Shown one piece after another: positions 53,114 to 63,062 of a stretch of DNA of 64,000 nucleotides. Numbering within the stretch: position 1 is the first letter of the stretch; each line of letters opens with the position of its first letter. Both the position numbers and the translations under genes were made by a program. The stretch is from Sphingomicrobium lutaoense (GTDB lineage Bacteria > Pseudomonadota > Alphaproteobacteria > Sphingomonadales > Sphingomonadaceae): assembly GCF_014195685.1 (NCBI RefSeq), contig NZ_JACICF010000002.1:124001-188000 (forward strand), read 5' to 3'. The notes under the pieces were generated by a model that did not search any database, was not told the DNA's origin, and saw only the letters and a program-made list of their open reading frames with translations.

Positions 53114-53629
53114 TTAGCGATAATCGACCGTGACGGTGAAGCTGGCTTCGTACAGCCCCTCGGGCTGGTCGGCGGCCAGCGACAGCGTGCCGCCCAGATA
53201 GACTTGCTCGCGCCCGTCAACGGGCGAAAGGGTGCGCAGGGGCGACCCGTTGAGCCACATGTTGATGACGAGGATGTCATCGCCTGCCGCGTTGGTCAGC
53301 GTGAGCGGAACCGAATGGGTGAGGATGATTTCCTGCCCCGGATTGCCGACCACAGTGAACTGCGCGCGATTGCCGGGATCGCCCGGAACGCCTTCGGCGC
53401 CGCCCGAGAAGCTGCGCGGATTGCCGTTCGACGGCATCGTCACGGTGCCGCCCTGGGTGTTCGAGATGACGACGGTGCCGAAGTCGAGGTCGTCCACCTT
53501 GAAGATCGCCAGCGGCTCGAGGATCCGAACGCGGGCGGTGCCGTCGCTATTGCTCACCGGCGCGGCATGCGCAGGCGTCGCCGCAAGAGCGGCGGTGCAA
53601 GCGGCAATGATGCAAAGTTTCTGGTCCAC
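53114..53629 (-). CDS. DUF4402 domain protein (171 aa)
   Basis: A signal peptide (about residues 1-22, A-H-A) is followed by a DUF4402 domain: RVRILEPLAIFKVDDLDFGT, VTMPSNGN and LGGTLSLAADQPEGLYEASF. DUF4402 proteins are secreted beta-sandwich proteins, often several per genome in sphingomonads. The gene at 53746 is a divergent tandem copy. No usher or chaperone gene is seen. Confidence 0.83.
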   Translation of the reverse strand: MDQKLCIIAACTAALAATPAHAAPVSNSDGTARVRILEPLAIFKVDDLDFGTVVISNTQGGTVTMPSNGNPRSFSGGAEGVPGDPGNRAQFTVVGNPGQEIILTHSVPLTLTNAAGDDILVINMWLNGSPLRTLSPVDGREQVYLGGTLSLAADQPEGLYEASFTVTVDYR

Positions 53630-53745
53630 GCCTTATTCCATCCCCATCGTTGGCGACGGACCAGAATATCGGCGAAAAACCCGCCCAAGCGGTTAGCGTT
53701 GATGGTCAGCGGGAATTTAACCCTGTTTTTTCATGACTTTGGCGC

Positions 53746-54276
53746 TCAGGGATATTGGACCTGGACCTCGAACTGGCCTTCATAAGCCCCTTCGGCGGCA
53801 CCCGCCGGAATGTCGATGCTCGCCCCCACGCGAAAGTCGAAATAGGTGCTCGCGGTAACGGTCCGCTGGTCGGGTCCGTCGAGCGTGAAATTGCGCACGA
53901 CGAGCGTCTCGGTGCCGCCCAGCCGCGTCATCGTGATCGTGCCCTTGGGAATGCGGATCTTGATCTTCTTGGTGCGCTCGGGCGAACCGCCGAACTTGGC
54001 CGAATGGCCGTCATTTCCCGAGAGGATCGCCCCGGTCACACTGATCTCGCTGCCTTCGGGTCGGGTGGGATCGATGACCACCGTTCCCCCGGTCGAGGTC
54101 GCATCCATGTAGATCGTGCCGAAGTCGAGATCGCGGATCTTCACGATCGACATGGGAGAGACCATGGTGACCGTCGCCTTGCCATCCTCGCGGACCGGCT
54201 GGGCCAGCGCGGGCGCGGCGCCAAGCGAGACGCTGGCTATGATAGCGAGAAGGGTGGGAAGGTGGGTCCGGCTCAT
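53746..54276 (-). CDS. DUF4402 domain protein (176 aa)
   Basis: Signal peptide (about residues 1-25, A-L-A-Q) and a DUF4402 domain: VTMVSPMSIVKIRDLDFGTIY, later DIPAGAAEGAYEGQFEVQVQY. It ends in Y-P, as many members do. It is upstream of the second copy (116-bp gap) on the same strand. A TTAACCAT box lies 15-22 bases before its ATG. Confidence 0.85.
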   Translation of the reverse strand: MSRTHLPTLLAIIASVSLGAAPALAQPVREDGKATVTMVSPMSIVKIRDLDFGTIYMDATSTGGTVVIDPTRPEGSEISVTGAILSGNDGHSAKFGGSPERTKKIKIRIPKGTITMTRLGGTETLVVRNFTLDGPDQRTVTASTYFDFRVGASIDIPAGAAEGAYEGQFEVQVQYP

Positions 54277-54290
54277 GGCGAGGCCTTGGC

Positions 54291-54298
54291 ATGGTTAA
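54291..54298 (-). promoter_or_regulatory. TTAACCAT box before the DUF4402 gene
   Basis: Minus-strand TTAACCAT, 15 bases upstream of the DUF4402 ATG. It matches the CtrA half-site; the position overlaps the expected SD/leader, so repression or a leaderless promoter is possible. Inferred. Confidence 0.3.
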
Positions 54299-54387
54299 CC
54301 TCACCGTTACCCTAAGACTTAAGGTAAATTGGTCATTAACCCCTTACCCTTTGCGGCGGTCGGCATCGCCGCTATGGCGCTTTGCCA

Positions 54388-55311
54388 ATGACTGACGAAC
54401 CCGCCATCTCCATCGAATCGCTGTCGAAGACCTATGCCGGGGGCAAGCAGGCCCTCGACAATGTGAGCTTCGAGGTGCCGCGCGGCCAGATCTTCGGCCT
54501 CCTGGGCCCGAATGGCGCGGGCAAGTCGACTTTGATCAACATCCTTGCCGGGCTGGTTACTAAGACCAGCGGTTCGGCCACGGTGTGGGGCTTCGACATC
54601 GACAAGAGCCCGCGCAACGCCAAGCGCGCGATCGGTATCGTCCCGCAGGAAATCCTCTTCGACCCTTTCTTCACTCCGCGCGAGGCCCTCGAAAACCAGG
54701 CCGGGCTCTACGGCATTGCGAAAAGCGAGAGGCGAACCGACGAATTGCTCGAGGCGGTCCGCCTTAGCGACAAGGCCGATGCCTATGCGCGCACGCTGTC
54801 GGGCGGGATGAAACGCCGCCTGCTGGTCGCCAAGGCAATGGTCCATTCGCCGCCCATCCTCGTCCTCGACGAACCGACCGCAGGGGTCGATATCGACCTT
54901 CGCCAACAGCTCTGGGAATATGTCCGTTCGCTCCATGCACGCGGGGTGACGGTGGTGCTCACCACCCATTATCTCGAGGAAGCCGAGGAATTGTGCGACC
55001 GGATCGCGATCATCAATCACGGTCGCCTGATTGCCAACGAAGCCACCGCCGACCTGCTCGCCAAGGCGCAGGACAAGGAAGTAGTGATCACCGTCAACCG
55101 CGACCTCGACGGGCTTCCCCATCACGGCTGCTTCCGCAAGGTCGAGCAGGTCGGCCCGTGCGACATCGCCATCACCTATTCGAAGGAGGAGGCCAATGCC
55201 GGTGACGTGGTCAAGGTGCTTGCCGACGCGGGCTACGAGATGATCGACATCCGCACCCGCGAACCCGACCTGGAGGACGTCTTCCTCCGCCTCACGCGGG
55301 ACGCGGCATGA
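54388..55311 (+). CDS. ABC transporter ATP-binding protein (307 aa)
   Basis: Full ATPase set: Walker A GLLGPNGAGKST (about 38-49), signature LSGGMKRRL, Walker B ILVLDEPTAGVD, H-loop TTHYLEEAEE, then a C-terminal extension. This is typical of ABC-2-type exporters (YadG-like). No permease gene is in the window, unusual for the family; the partner is elsewhere. Its stop overlaps the nadB start (ATGA). An in-frame TTG upstream is less likely than the ATG at 54388. Confidence 0.88.
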   Translation: MTDEPAISIESLSKTYAGGKQALDNVSFEVPRGQIFGLLGPNGAGKSTLINILAGLVTKTSGSATVWGFDIDKSPRNAKRAIGIVPQEILFDPFFTPREALENQAGLYGIAKSERRTDELLEAVRLSDKADAYARTLSGGMKRRLLVAKAMVHSPPILVLDEPTAGVDIDLRQQLWEYVRSLHARGVTVVLTTHYLEEAEELCDRIAIINHGRLIANEATADLLAKAQDKEVVITVNRDLDGLPHHGCFRKVEQVGPCDIAITYSKEEANAGDVVKVLADAGYEMIDIRTREPDLEDVFLRLTRDAA

Positions 55312-56891
55312 GCGACTTTGACGTCCTCGTCGTCGGCACGGGCGCGGCCGGCCTGACCGCCGCGCTCGCTCTTGCCGACCAGGGAAAGTGCGTCGGCGTC
55401 CTCGCCAAGGGCAAGCTGGGCGGCGGCGCGACCGAGTGGGCGCAGGGCGGGATCGCCGCGGTGCTCGAGGAAGGTGACAGTTTCGACAATCATGTCCGCG
55501 ACACGATGGTCGCGGGCGCAGGGCTCAACGACCGCGAGGTGGTTGAGATGGTGGTGTCGCGCGCCCCCGCGGCGATCGCCCGGCTGGCCGAACTGGGAGT
55601 GCCCTTCAACCTCGGCGAGGATGGCGACTGGCACCTCACCCGCGAAGGCGGGCACAGCCATCGCCGCATCGTCCATGTCCACGACGCCACCGGCTGGGCG
55701 GTCTCGCAGGCGCTCGAAAAGGCGGCGGTCGCGCATGACAATATCCGCCTGCTTCCCGACATGGTTGCGATCGACCTCGCCACCGGCCGCCATGCCTCCG
55801 AATTCTCGACCAGCGGCGCGGTGCGCGGGCTCTACGCCTTCAACCGCCACAGCCAGGAAGTCGAGGCACTGACCGCGCGTGCCACCATCCTCGCGGCGGG
55901 CGGCGCAGGGCGCAGCTATCTCTATTCGACCGCGCCGCGCGGCGCGACCGGCGATGGCATCGCGATGGCCTGGCGCGCGGGCTGCCGCATCTCGAACATG
56001 GAATTCATGCAATTCCATCCGACCTGCCTCTACAATCTCGAGGTCAAGAATTTCCTCATTACCGAGGCGGTGCGCGGCGAAGGCGGCATCCTGCGCAATC
56101 CCCAGACCGGCGAGCGCTTCATGAAGACGGTCGACGAGAGGCTCGAACTCGCGCCGCGCGACATCGTCGCCCGCGCGATCGACGCCGAGATCAAGCGCGA
56201 CGGCCTCGATTATGTCCATCTCGACATCGCGCATCGCGGCCCCGAATTCGTGAAAGCCCATTTCCCGACCATCCACGAGAAATTGCTCGGCCTCGGGATC
56301 GACATCACCACCGACCCCATCCCGGTGGTGCCCGCGCAGCATTATACCTGCGGCGGAGTGGTGATCGACCGCCATGGCCGCACCGACGCACCGGGCCTCT
56401 ATGCCGCGGGCGAAGTCACCCAGTCGGGCCTCCACGGCGCCAATCGCCTTGCTTCGAACAGCCTCCTCGAATGTTTCGTGTTCGGCGAAGCCGCCGCCGA
56501 CCATATCGTCGCCAATTGGGACGCGCTTCCCGAATGCGGGCCGATCCGCGAATGGGACGAAAGCCGCGTCACCGACAGCGACGAGGAAGTGGTGATCCAG
56601 CAGGTGTGGGGCGAGATCCGCCGTTTCATGTGGAATTTCGTCGGCATCGTGCGCACCACCAAGCGGTTGGAGCGCGCCAAGAACCGCATCGACCTGTTGC
56701 GCCGCGAAGTGAATGATTATTACGCCCATTTCCGCGTGACCCCCGACCTCATCGAGCTGCGCAACCTCGTCGAGGTGTCGGACCTAATCATCCGCTCGGC
56801 GCTCGCTCGGCACGAAAGCCGGGGCCTCCACTTCACTCTCGATTATCCTGAGACAAGGGAAGAAGCGGTCGATACAGTGCTGGTGCCATGA
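55308..56891 (+). CDS. nadB: L-aspartate oxidase NadB (527 aa)
   Basis: FAD-binding GTGAAGLTAALALADQG, the fumarate-reductase-like GGGATEWAQGGIAAVLEEGD, REGGHSHRRIVH, AQHYTCGGVVID and GLHGANRLASNSLLECFVFG. The C-terminal helical region is intact. NadB makes iminoaspartate for quinolinate in NAD synthesis; nadA and nadC are not in the window. Its ATG overlaps the ABC ATPase stop. Confidence 0.95.
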   Translation: MSDFDVLVVGTGAAGLTAALALADQGKCVGVLAKGKLGGGATEWAQGGIAAVLEEGDSFDNHVRDTMVAGAGLNDREVVEMVVSRAPAAIARLAELGVPFNLGEDGDWHLTREGGHSHRRIVHVHDATGWAVSQALEKAAVAHDNIRLLPDMVAIDLATGRHASEFSTSGAVRGLYAFNRHSQEVEALTARATILAAGGAGRSYLYSTAPRGATGDGIAMAWRAGCRISNMEFMQFHPTCLYNLEVKNFLITEAVRGEGGILRNPQTGERFMKTVDERLELAPRDIVARAIDAEIKRDGLDYVHLDIAHRGPEFVKAHFPTIHEKLLGLGIDITTDPIPVVPAQHYTCGGVVIDRHGRTDAPGLYAAGEVTQSGLHGANRLASNSLLECFVFGEAAADHIVANWDALPECGPIREWDESRVTDSDEEVVIQQVWGEIRRFMWNFVGIVRTTKRLERAKNRIDLLRREVNDYYAHFRVTPDLIELRNLVEVSDLIIRSALARHESRGLHFTLDYPETREEAVDTVLVP

Positions 56892-56953
56892 AGCTCGACT
56901 GCGCCAGCTGCCCGGCGCGGCGCGGCGCTTTGACGCGGCCTGAAACGCGCTAA
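56888..56953 (+). pseudogene. 21-codon stub with FNR-like Cys motif (doubtful)
   Basis: An ATG overlapping the nadB stop (ATGA) opens a 21-codon frame, MKLDCASCPARRGAL, then stops. The C-x2-C-P-x-R start resembles the N-terminus of some Crp/FNR regulators. It could be a remnant or chance. No downstream continuation is visible in any frame. Confidence 0.2.
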
Positions 56954-57084
56954 ACATCGGACGCAGCGGTAGCAGCAGATCTAAGATAAGCTACGGAGCG
57001 AAGGAGGACCGGAGCGTCGTCTCGTTTTCCGCCCGCGCAAACAGGCATGGCAAGCGTGCGCATAGCTGCTAAAGCGCATCGGCA

Positions 57085-59901
57085 ATGGCCGATAAGCAAC
57101 CCCACCTCTACCTGGTCGACGGATCCAGCTATATCTTCCGCGCCTATCACCAGCTTCCCCCGCTGACCAACAAGGCGGGCACGCCCGCGGGCGCGGTCTA
57201 TGGCTATACCGCGATGCTGTGGAAGCTCGCCGACGGGCTCAACAAGGAAGAAGGCCCGACCCATCTCGCGGTGATCCTCGACAAGTCCTCCAAGTCGCAC
57301 CGCAACGACATCTATGCCGAGTACAAGGCCAACCGTCCGCCCCCGCCCGAGGACCTCGTTCCGCAATTCCCGCTGATCCGCGAAGCGACCCGAGCCTTCT
57401 CCCTTCCCTGCATCGAGGAAGAAGGGCTCGAGGCCGACGATATCATCGCTTGCTATGCCCGCGCCGCCGCCGACCAGGGCTGGAAAGTCACCATCGTCAG
57501 TTCCGACAAGGACCTGATGCAGCTGATCGAGACGCGGCCCAACGGCGCCGAGATCGACATGCTCGACACGATGAAGGACAAGCGCATCCGCGCCGCCGAG
57601 GTGGTCGAGAAATTCGGCGTCGGCCCCGAGAAGGTCGGCGACATGCTCGCGCTGATGGGCGACAAGGTCGACAATATCCCGGGCGTGCCGGGCGTCGGGC
57701 CCAAGACCGCCGCGACGCTTCTCGAACAATATGGCGACCTCGAAACCGTGCTCGCTTCGCTCGACGAAATCAGCAAGCCGGCCTTGAAGCGCAATCTCAC
57801 CGAACATGCCGACGCCGCGCGGATGAGCCGCGAACTCGTCGAACTGGTGTGCGATGCACCGCTCCCCGCGCCGCTCGACGATTTCAAACTCGACGGCATC
57901 CCCGCCGAGCCGCTGCGAGCCTTTCTTGAGGAACAGGGGTTCAAGGCGTTGCTCCGCCGCATGGGTGGCGGCTCGAAAACGGCGGAAGAGCGCGAAAATT
58001 CGGGCAGTGACGTCAAGACGGCATATACGTCGGCTCCCGCCGAACCGCCCGAGCCCGAGACGATCGAGGTGGACCGCTCGGCCTACCAGACGATCGTGGA
58101 TGAGGATGCGCTCGACGGCTGGATCGCCGAAGCGCGCGCCAAGGGCCTGGTCGCGGTCGATACCGAGACCACCGGTCTCGACCCGATGCGCGCCGAACTC
58201 GTCGGTATCAGCCTCGCCACCGCGCCGGGCCGCGCCTGCTACATTCCCTTCGGTCATGGCGGAAACGATCTCTTGTCCGAGCGCCCGCCCCAGCTTGACA
58301 GGAAGATCGTTCTCACGCGCCTCAAACCGCTGTTCGAGGACGCCAGCGTCCTGAAAGTAGGGCATAATCTCAAATATGACATGGTGCTCCTTGCCAAGGA
58401 TGACGTCATGCTTTCACCACTCGACGATACGCTGGTCATGAGCTTCGATCTCGATGCCGGGCGCGGGATCGGGGGGCACGGGCTCGACGAACTGGCGAAG
58501 AAGCAGCTCGGCCACCAATGCCTCAGCTTCAAGGAAGTGTGCGGTACCGGCAAGAAGCAGATCTGCTTTTCCGAAGTGCCGCTCGACAAGGCCACCGAAT
58601 ATGCTGCCGAGGATGCCGACGTTGCGCTCCGCCTCTGGCAGCGCCTCAAGCCGCGCCTCGCCGCAGAGCGCGTGACCCGTGTCTACGAGAGTGTCGACCG
58701 GCCGATGGTCGGGGTGCTCGCGCGCATGGAAAAGCGCGGGGTGCGCGTCGATCGCGACTATCTCGCACGCCTGTCGGGCGAATTCGCCGAGGACATCGCC
58801 GCGCTCGAAAAGAAGATCCACGCCGCGGCGGGCGAGGAATTCACCATCGGTTCGCCCCAGCAGCTCGGCAACATCCTGTTCGACAAGCTTGGTGCCAAGG
58901 GCGGGCGCAAGGGCAAGACGGGCAATTATTCGACGGACGTGAACGAGCTCGAACGGCTCGCGGGCGAAGGCATGGAAGTCGCTCGGCTGGTGCTCGACTG
59001 GCGCCAGCTATCGAAGCTCAAGAGCACCTATACCGACGCGCTCCAGGGAGAGATCGACCCGCGTACGGGCCGGGTGCACACTTGCTACAGCCTCGCGGGC
59101 GCGCAGACCGGGCGCTTGTCCTCGACCGATCCCAACCTGCAGAACATCCCCATCCGCACCCCGCTCGGCGCCAAGATCCGCGATGCCTTCATCGCCAGCG
59201 ACGATCATGTGCTGATGAGCGCCGACTATAGCCAGATCGAGCTGCGCCTCGCCGCGCACATGGCCGACGTGCCCCAGCTCAAGGAGGCCTTTCGCGAAGG
59301 CGCGGACATCCACGACCGCACCGCCGAGGAACTGTTCGGCTCGGCCGACAAGGATTGCCGCGCCAAGGCCAAGACGGTCAATTTCGCGATCCTCTACGGC
59401 ATCTCGGCCTTCGGACTCGCCGGACGGCTGGGAATCGAGCGCAGCGAAGCACAGGACATCATCGACCGCTATTTCGACCGCTTCCCCGGCATCCGCGACT
59501 ATATCGCGCGCACCCTTACCGAAGTGCGCGACTGCGGTTTCACTACCACCCTTTTCGGCCGCAAGACCCATTTTCCCAACATCCGCTCGAAGATGCAGAA
59601 TGTCCGTGCGGGCGCCGAGCGCGCCGCGATCAACGCCCCCATTCAGGGCACCAGCGCCGACCTCATCAAGCGGGCGATGGCGCGGATGGACAAGGCGCTC
59701 GCCGAAGAAGGGCTGAGTGACGTCAAGATGCTGCTCCAGGTGCATGACGAACTGGTGTTCGACGTGCCCAGGGGCCGCGAGGAAGAAGCCGCGGCGGTGA
59801 TCCGCACGGTGATGTCGGGCGCGGCGGCTCCTGCGCTCCCTCTTGATGTCCCGCTCGACGTCGATGTCGGCTGGGGCGACAATTGGGGCGCCGCGCATTG
59901 A
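57085..59901 (+). CDS. polA: DNA polymerase I (938 aa)
   Basis: All three activities are present. 5'-nuclease: LVDGSSYIFRAYHQLP, VSSDKDLMQL. 3'-5' exonuclease: VAVDTETTGLDP (Exo I), VGHNLKYDMVLLAKD (Exo II), YAAEDADVALRLW (Exo III), so proofreading is intact. Polymerase: motif A MSADYSQIELRLAAH, motif B KAKTVNFAILYGISAFGLA, motif C LLQVHDELVFDV. Length is typical. It repairs gaps and removes primers. Its TGA overlaps the flippase TTG start (TTGA). Confidence 0.97.
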   Translation: MADKQPHLYLVDGSSYIFRAYHQLPPLTNKAGTPAGAVYGYTAMLWKLADGLNKEEGPTHLAVILDKSSKSHRNDIYAEYKANRPPPPEDLVPQFPLIREATRAFSLPCIEEEGLEADDIIACYARAAADQGWKVTIVSSDKDLMQLIETRPNGAEIDMLDTMKDKRIRAAEVVEKFGVGPEKVGDMLALMGDKVDNIPGVPGVGPKTAATLLEQYGDLETVLASLDEISKPALKRNLTEHADAARMSRELVELVCDAPLPAPLDDFKLDGIPAEPLRAFLEEQGFKALLRRMGGGSKTAEERENSGSDVKTAYTSAPAEPPEPETIEVDRSAYQTIVDEDALDGWIAEARAKGLVAVDTETTGLDPMRAELVGISLATAPGRACYIPFGHGGNDLLSERPPQLDRKIVLTRLKPLFEDASVLKVGHNLKYDMVLLAKDDVMLSPLDDTLVMSFDLDAGRGIGGHGLDELAKKQLGHQCLSFKEVCGTGKKQICFSEVPLDKATEYAAEDADVALRLWQRLKPRLAAERVTRVYESVDRPMVGVLARMEKRGVRVDRDYLARLSGEFAEDIAALEKKIHAAAGEEFTIGSPQQLGNILFDKLGAKGGRKGKTGNYSTDVNELERLAGEGMEVARLVLDWRQLSKLKSTYTDALQGEIDPRTGRVHTCYSLAGAQTGRLSSTDPNLQNIPIRTPLGAKIRDAFIASDDHVLMSADYSQIELRLAAHMADVPQLKEAFREGADIHDRTAEELFGSADKDCRAKAKTVNFAILYGISAFGLAGRLGIERSEAQDIIDRYFDRFPGIRDYIARTLTEVRDCGFTTTLFGRKTHFPNIRSKMQNVRAGAERAAINAPIQGTSADLIKRAMARMDKALAEEGLSDVKMLLQVHDELVFDVPRGREEEAAAVIRTVMSGAAAPALPLDVPLDVDVGWGDNWGAAH

Positions 59902-61454
59902 CCCGAAGCGAGGAACAGGCGGGCGCCCCCGCGCCCGACGGCGGCAAGAAGGATCTCGCGGCGCTCGCCCGGGGCGGCCGCATCAATTTCTTCGGCTTCG
60001 TGCTGCGCCTCGTGGCGCGCATTCCTTTCCTGCTGATCGCCGGCCAGTTCTACGGCGCCGAGGCGCTGGGGCGTTTTGCCTATGCGCTGATCGTGGTCGA
60101 ATTCGCCGCCCAGCTCGGCACCTTCGGGCTGAAGCGCGGGCTAGCCCAGCAGCTCAGCCACTCGAAGGATCGCAACCATACCCATATCTGCTGGGACGCG
60201 CTTGTCGTCGCCCTGTTCGGCTCGGCGATCACCATGGGGCTCCTGTTCCTCTTCCCGCAGGCGATGTTCCCCAACAGCGAAGTGCGCGGGCTCGAACGCG
60301 CGCTTCCGGTCACCGTTCTCGCGCTTGCCTGGACCGAGATCAGCCTCGCCGCGCTCGCTTATCGCCACAATATCGGCGCGACCGTGCGCGCCCGCGCGAT
60401 CGTAGAGCCCTGGGTGATCTCCATCGCGGCCTTCATCTGGGTGTTCATCAGCCTCGATGACGGGCTGATCATCGCTTATGTGCTCTCGATGCTCGCGGCG
60501 GTGATCGCCTCGATGTGGCCCTTCCTCAAGGAATATGGCCTGCCGCACGGCTGGACCCCGCATCCCGGCAAATTATGGCAGATGGCGCGCGAGAATTATC
60601 CGCTGGCGATTGCCGACACGGTCGAATGGGGGTCGCGCCGTATCGACATCGCGGTGCTCGGCCTGTTCTTCTCGCCCGCGATCGTCGGCATCTATTATGT
60701 CGCCCAGCAGGTCGCCTCGCTGCCCAGCAAACTCAAGACCAGCTTCGACCCCATCCTCGGCCCCGTGGTGTCGCGCAACGTCGCGGCAGGCAACAAGAAA
60801 GCCGTGGCGCGGCAGGTCCGGCAGGTCGGCTTCTGGATCATCGCCGCACAGGCCGCGGTGGCACTGGGTCTCGGCATCCCCGCGATGGCGGTGATGAACC
60901 TCGTCGGCCCCGAATTCGGCGTGGGCTATCTCATCCTCGGCGTGCTGCTTGCCGCCGAAGTGGTCGCGGCGATGGCGGCGGTCAGCGAAGCCGCGCTCAT
61001 CTATCTCGCGCGCCATCGCAACATGCTGATCAGCCTGTTCATGATCGGGCTCGAGGTGGTTCTCGCCGCGGGCGCGATCCTCATCCTTCGCTCGATGGAG
61101 CTGCCCGATCCCATCCAGGCGATCGGTCCCGCACTGGGACTGCTGCTCGCATTGGCTTTCGGAGCCATCGCGAAGGCCTGGCTCCTGTCGCGCATCGTCG
61201 AAGCACCGGTATCGGGCTGGCGCTGGCCGATCGTCTGGGCAGCGGGCGCGGCTCTGGTGGTGGGCTATTTCGCGGTCAAGCTGCCCGACTGGGGACAGCT
61301 CGCAATCGGCGGCCCCGCGATCATGATCGCCTTCGGGGTGATCATCTGGATCAAGGGTTTCGGCCCCGAGGACCGCGAACTGTTCAAGATGCGCAAGCGC
61401 GACATCGAGATCGACCTGCCGCCACCGGGATCGAGCGGCAGCCGACCTCTCTGA
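59898..61454 (+). CDS. Oligosaccharide flippase-like (Wzx/MATE) membrane protein (518 aa)
   Basis: About 14 hydrophobic segments with the polysaccharide-export pattern: GRINFFGFVLRLVARIPFLL at the start, then YGAEALGRFAYALIV and FGLKRGLAQQLS. It starts with TTG overlapping the polA stop. It is a lipid-linked sugar or O-antigen translocase candidate by similarity, but no glycosyltransferase genes are nearby, so substrate is unknown. Confidence 0.8.
   Translation: MTRSEEQAGAPAPDGGKKDLAALARGGRINFFGFVLRLVARIPFLLIAGQFYGAEALGRFAYALIVVEFAAQLGTFGLKRGLAQQLSHSKDRNHTHICWDALVVALFGSAITMGLLFLFPQAMFPNSEVRGLERALPVTVLALAWTEISLAALAYRHNIGATVRARAIVEPWVISIAAFIWVFISLDDGLIIAYVLSMLAAVIASMWPFLKEYGLPHGWTPHPGKLWQMARENYPLAIADTVEWGSRRIDIAVLGLFFSPAIVGIYYVAQQVASLPSKLKTSFDPILGPVVSRNVAAGNKKAVARQVRQVGFWIIAAQAAVALGLGIPAMAVMNLVGPEFGVGYLILGVLLAAEVVAAMAAVSEAALIYLARHRNMLISLFMIGLEVVLAAGAILILRSMELPDPIQAIGPALGLLLALAFGAIAKAWLLSRIVEAPVSGWRWPIVWAAGAALVVGYFAVKLPDWGQLAIGGPAIMIAFGVIIWIKGFGPEDRELFKMRKRDIEIDLPPPGSSGSRPL
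59990..60050 (+). other. TTGA-coupled start of flippase after polA
   Basis: Marks the unusual arrangement in which the flippase gene starts with a TTG overlapping the polA TGA at 59898-59901; no separate SD is visible within polA's last 15 codons. Translation probably depends on termination of polA. Confidence 0.3.
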
Positions 61455-61466
61455 CTTCGCTCCGCC

Positions 61467-63053
61467 CTAGTGGCGGAAGTGGCGCATCCCCGTGAACAGC
61501 ATCGCCAGACCGGCTTCGTCGGCGGCGGCGATAACTTCATCGTCGCGGATCGATCCGCCGGGCTGGATCACCGCGGTCGCGCCCGCATCCACCGCGGCCA
61601 ACAGGCCGTCGGCAAAGGGGAAGAAGGCGTCGGAGGCCACCGCGCTTCCCACCGTGCGCGGCTCGTCCCAGCCATACGTCTCGGCGGCCTCGCGCGCCTT
61701 GATCGCGGCGATCCGCGCCGAATCGCGCCGGTTCATCTGCCCGGCGCCGATCCCGGCGGTGGCGCCGTCCTTGGCGTAGACGATGGCATTGGATTTGACA
61801 TGCTTGGCGACCGTCCAGGCAAAGAGGCAGTCGGCCACTTCCTGTTCGGTCGGCTCGCGCTTGGTCACGACCTTGAGATCCTCGCGTCGCACCATCGCAT
61901 TGTCGCGGTCCTGGTAGAGGAGCCCGCCCGCGATCGGCTTGACCGTCTGGCCCGGACGGCGCGGATCGGGGATCGGCCCGGTGAGCAGGAGGCGCAGGTT
62001 CTTCTTCGCCGCGAATGCCGCCTTGGCGTCATCGTCGGCATCGGGCGCGACCACCACTTCGGTGAAGATCTGCGTGATCGCCCGGGCCGTCGCTCCGTCG
62101 AGCGTGCGATTGACCGCGACGATCCCGCCGAACGCCGAGACGCTGTCGCAGGCAAGCGCCGACTGCCAGGCCTCTTCCAAGGTCTCGCCGCTTGCCACAC
62201 CGCAGGGATTGGCATGCTTGACGATGACCACCGTGGGTGGCCCGTCACGAAATTCGGAGAGCAAGTCGAACGCCGCGTCGGCATCGTTGAGATTGTTGTA
62301 GCTGAGTTCCTTGCCCTGAACCTGCTCCGCGCGGGCGATGCCCCCGACCACGGCCTGCGGCAGATAGAGCGCGGCTTTCTGGTGCGGATTCTCGCCATAT
62401 CGCAATTCACTCGCCTTGACCGCGGCAAGGCTGCGGCGCTCGGGATAGGCTTCTCCCTGGTCGGCAAAGGCGAACCAGCCCGAAATGGCGGCGTCATAGG
62501 ATGCGGTGAGCGCGAAGGCCTTGGCCGCGAGCATCCGGCGGAATTCGAGCGTCAGCCCGCCATGGCCGTCGAGTTCGCCGATCACGGCGTCATAATCGGC
62601 AGGATCGGTGAGGATCGCGACATCGCCATGATTCTTGGCCGCCGAGCGCACCATCGACGGGCCACCGATGTCGATATTCTCGATGATCGTCGCGCGGTCG
62701 GCGCCCGAGGCGACGGTTTCCTCGAAGGGGTAGAGATTGACCACGACCATGTCGATCGGCGCGATGCCATGCTCTTCCATCGCGGCGACATGGTCTGGAT
62801 TGTCGCGCACCCCGAGGATCGCGCCATGCACCTTGGGGTGAAGCGTCTTGACCCGCCCGTCCATCATCTCGGGAAAACCGGTCAGATCGCTGACGTCACG
62901 CACCTCATGACCAAGCTCGCGCAGCCGCTTGGCGGTGCCGCCGGTCGAGACGAGTTCGGCGCCATGGCGAACCAGCGCCTCGGCAAGCGGTTCGAGACCC
63001 TCCTTGTCCGACAGGGAAATCAGCGCGCGGCGGATGGGTTGATGCTCTTTCAT
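61467..63053 (-). CDS. purH: Bifunctional AICAR formyltransferase/IMP cyclohydrolase PurH (528 aa)
   Basis: The N-terminal MGS-like IMP cyclohydrolase domain ([39 protein letters not shown]) is followed by the AICAR transformylase domain with the catalytic KHANPCGVA motif. It catalyses the last two steps of IMP synthesis. It is preceded on the same strand by the heparinase-like gene (9-base gap), a pairing seen in other sphingomonads. Confidence 0.97.
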   Translation of the reverse strand: MKEHQPIRRALISLSDKEGLEPLAEALVRHGAELVSTGGTAKRLRELGHEVRDVSDLTGFPEMMDGRVKTLHPKVHGAILGVRDNPDHVAAMEEHGIAPIDMVVVNLYPFEETVASGADRATIIENIDIGGPSMVRSAAKNHGDVAILTDPADYDAVIGELDGHGGLTLEFRRMLAAKAFALTASYDAAISGWFAFADQGEAYPERRSLAAVKASELRYGENPHQKAALYLPQAVVGGIARAEQVQGKELSYNNLNDADAAFDLLSEFRDGPPTVVIVKHANPCGVASGETLEEAWQSALACDSVSAFGGIVAVNRTLDGATARAITQIFTEVVVAPDADDDAKAAFAAKKNLRLLLTGPIPDPRRPGQTVKPIAGGLLYQDRDNAMVRREDLKVVTKREPTEQEVADCLFAWTVAKHVKSNAIVYAKDGATAGIGAGQMNRRDSARIAAIKAREAAETYGWDEPRTVGSAVASDAFFPFADGLLAAVDAGATAVIQPGGSIRDDEVIAAADEAGLAMLFTGMRHFRH

Positions 63054-63062
63054 GAAGGGTCC

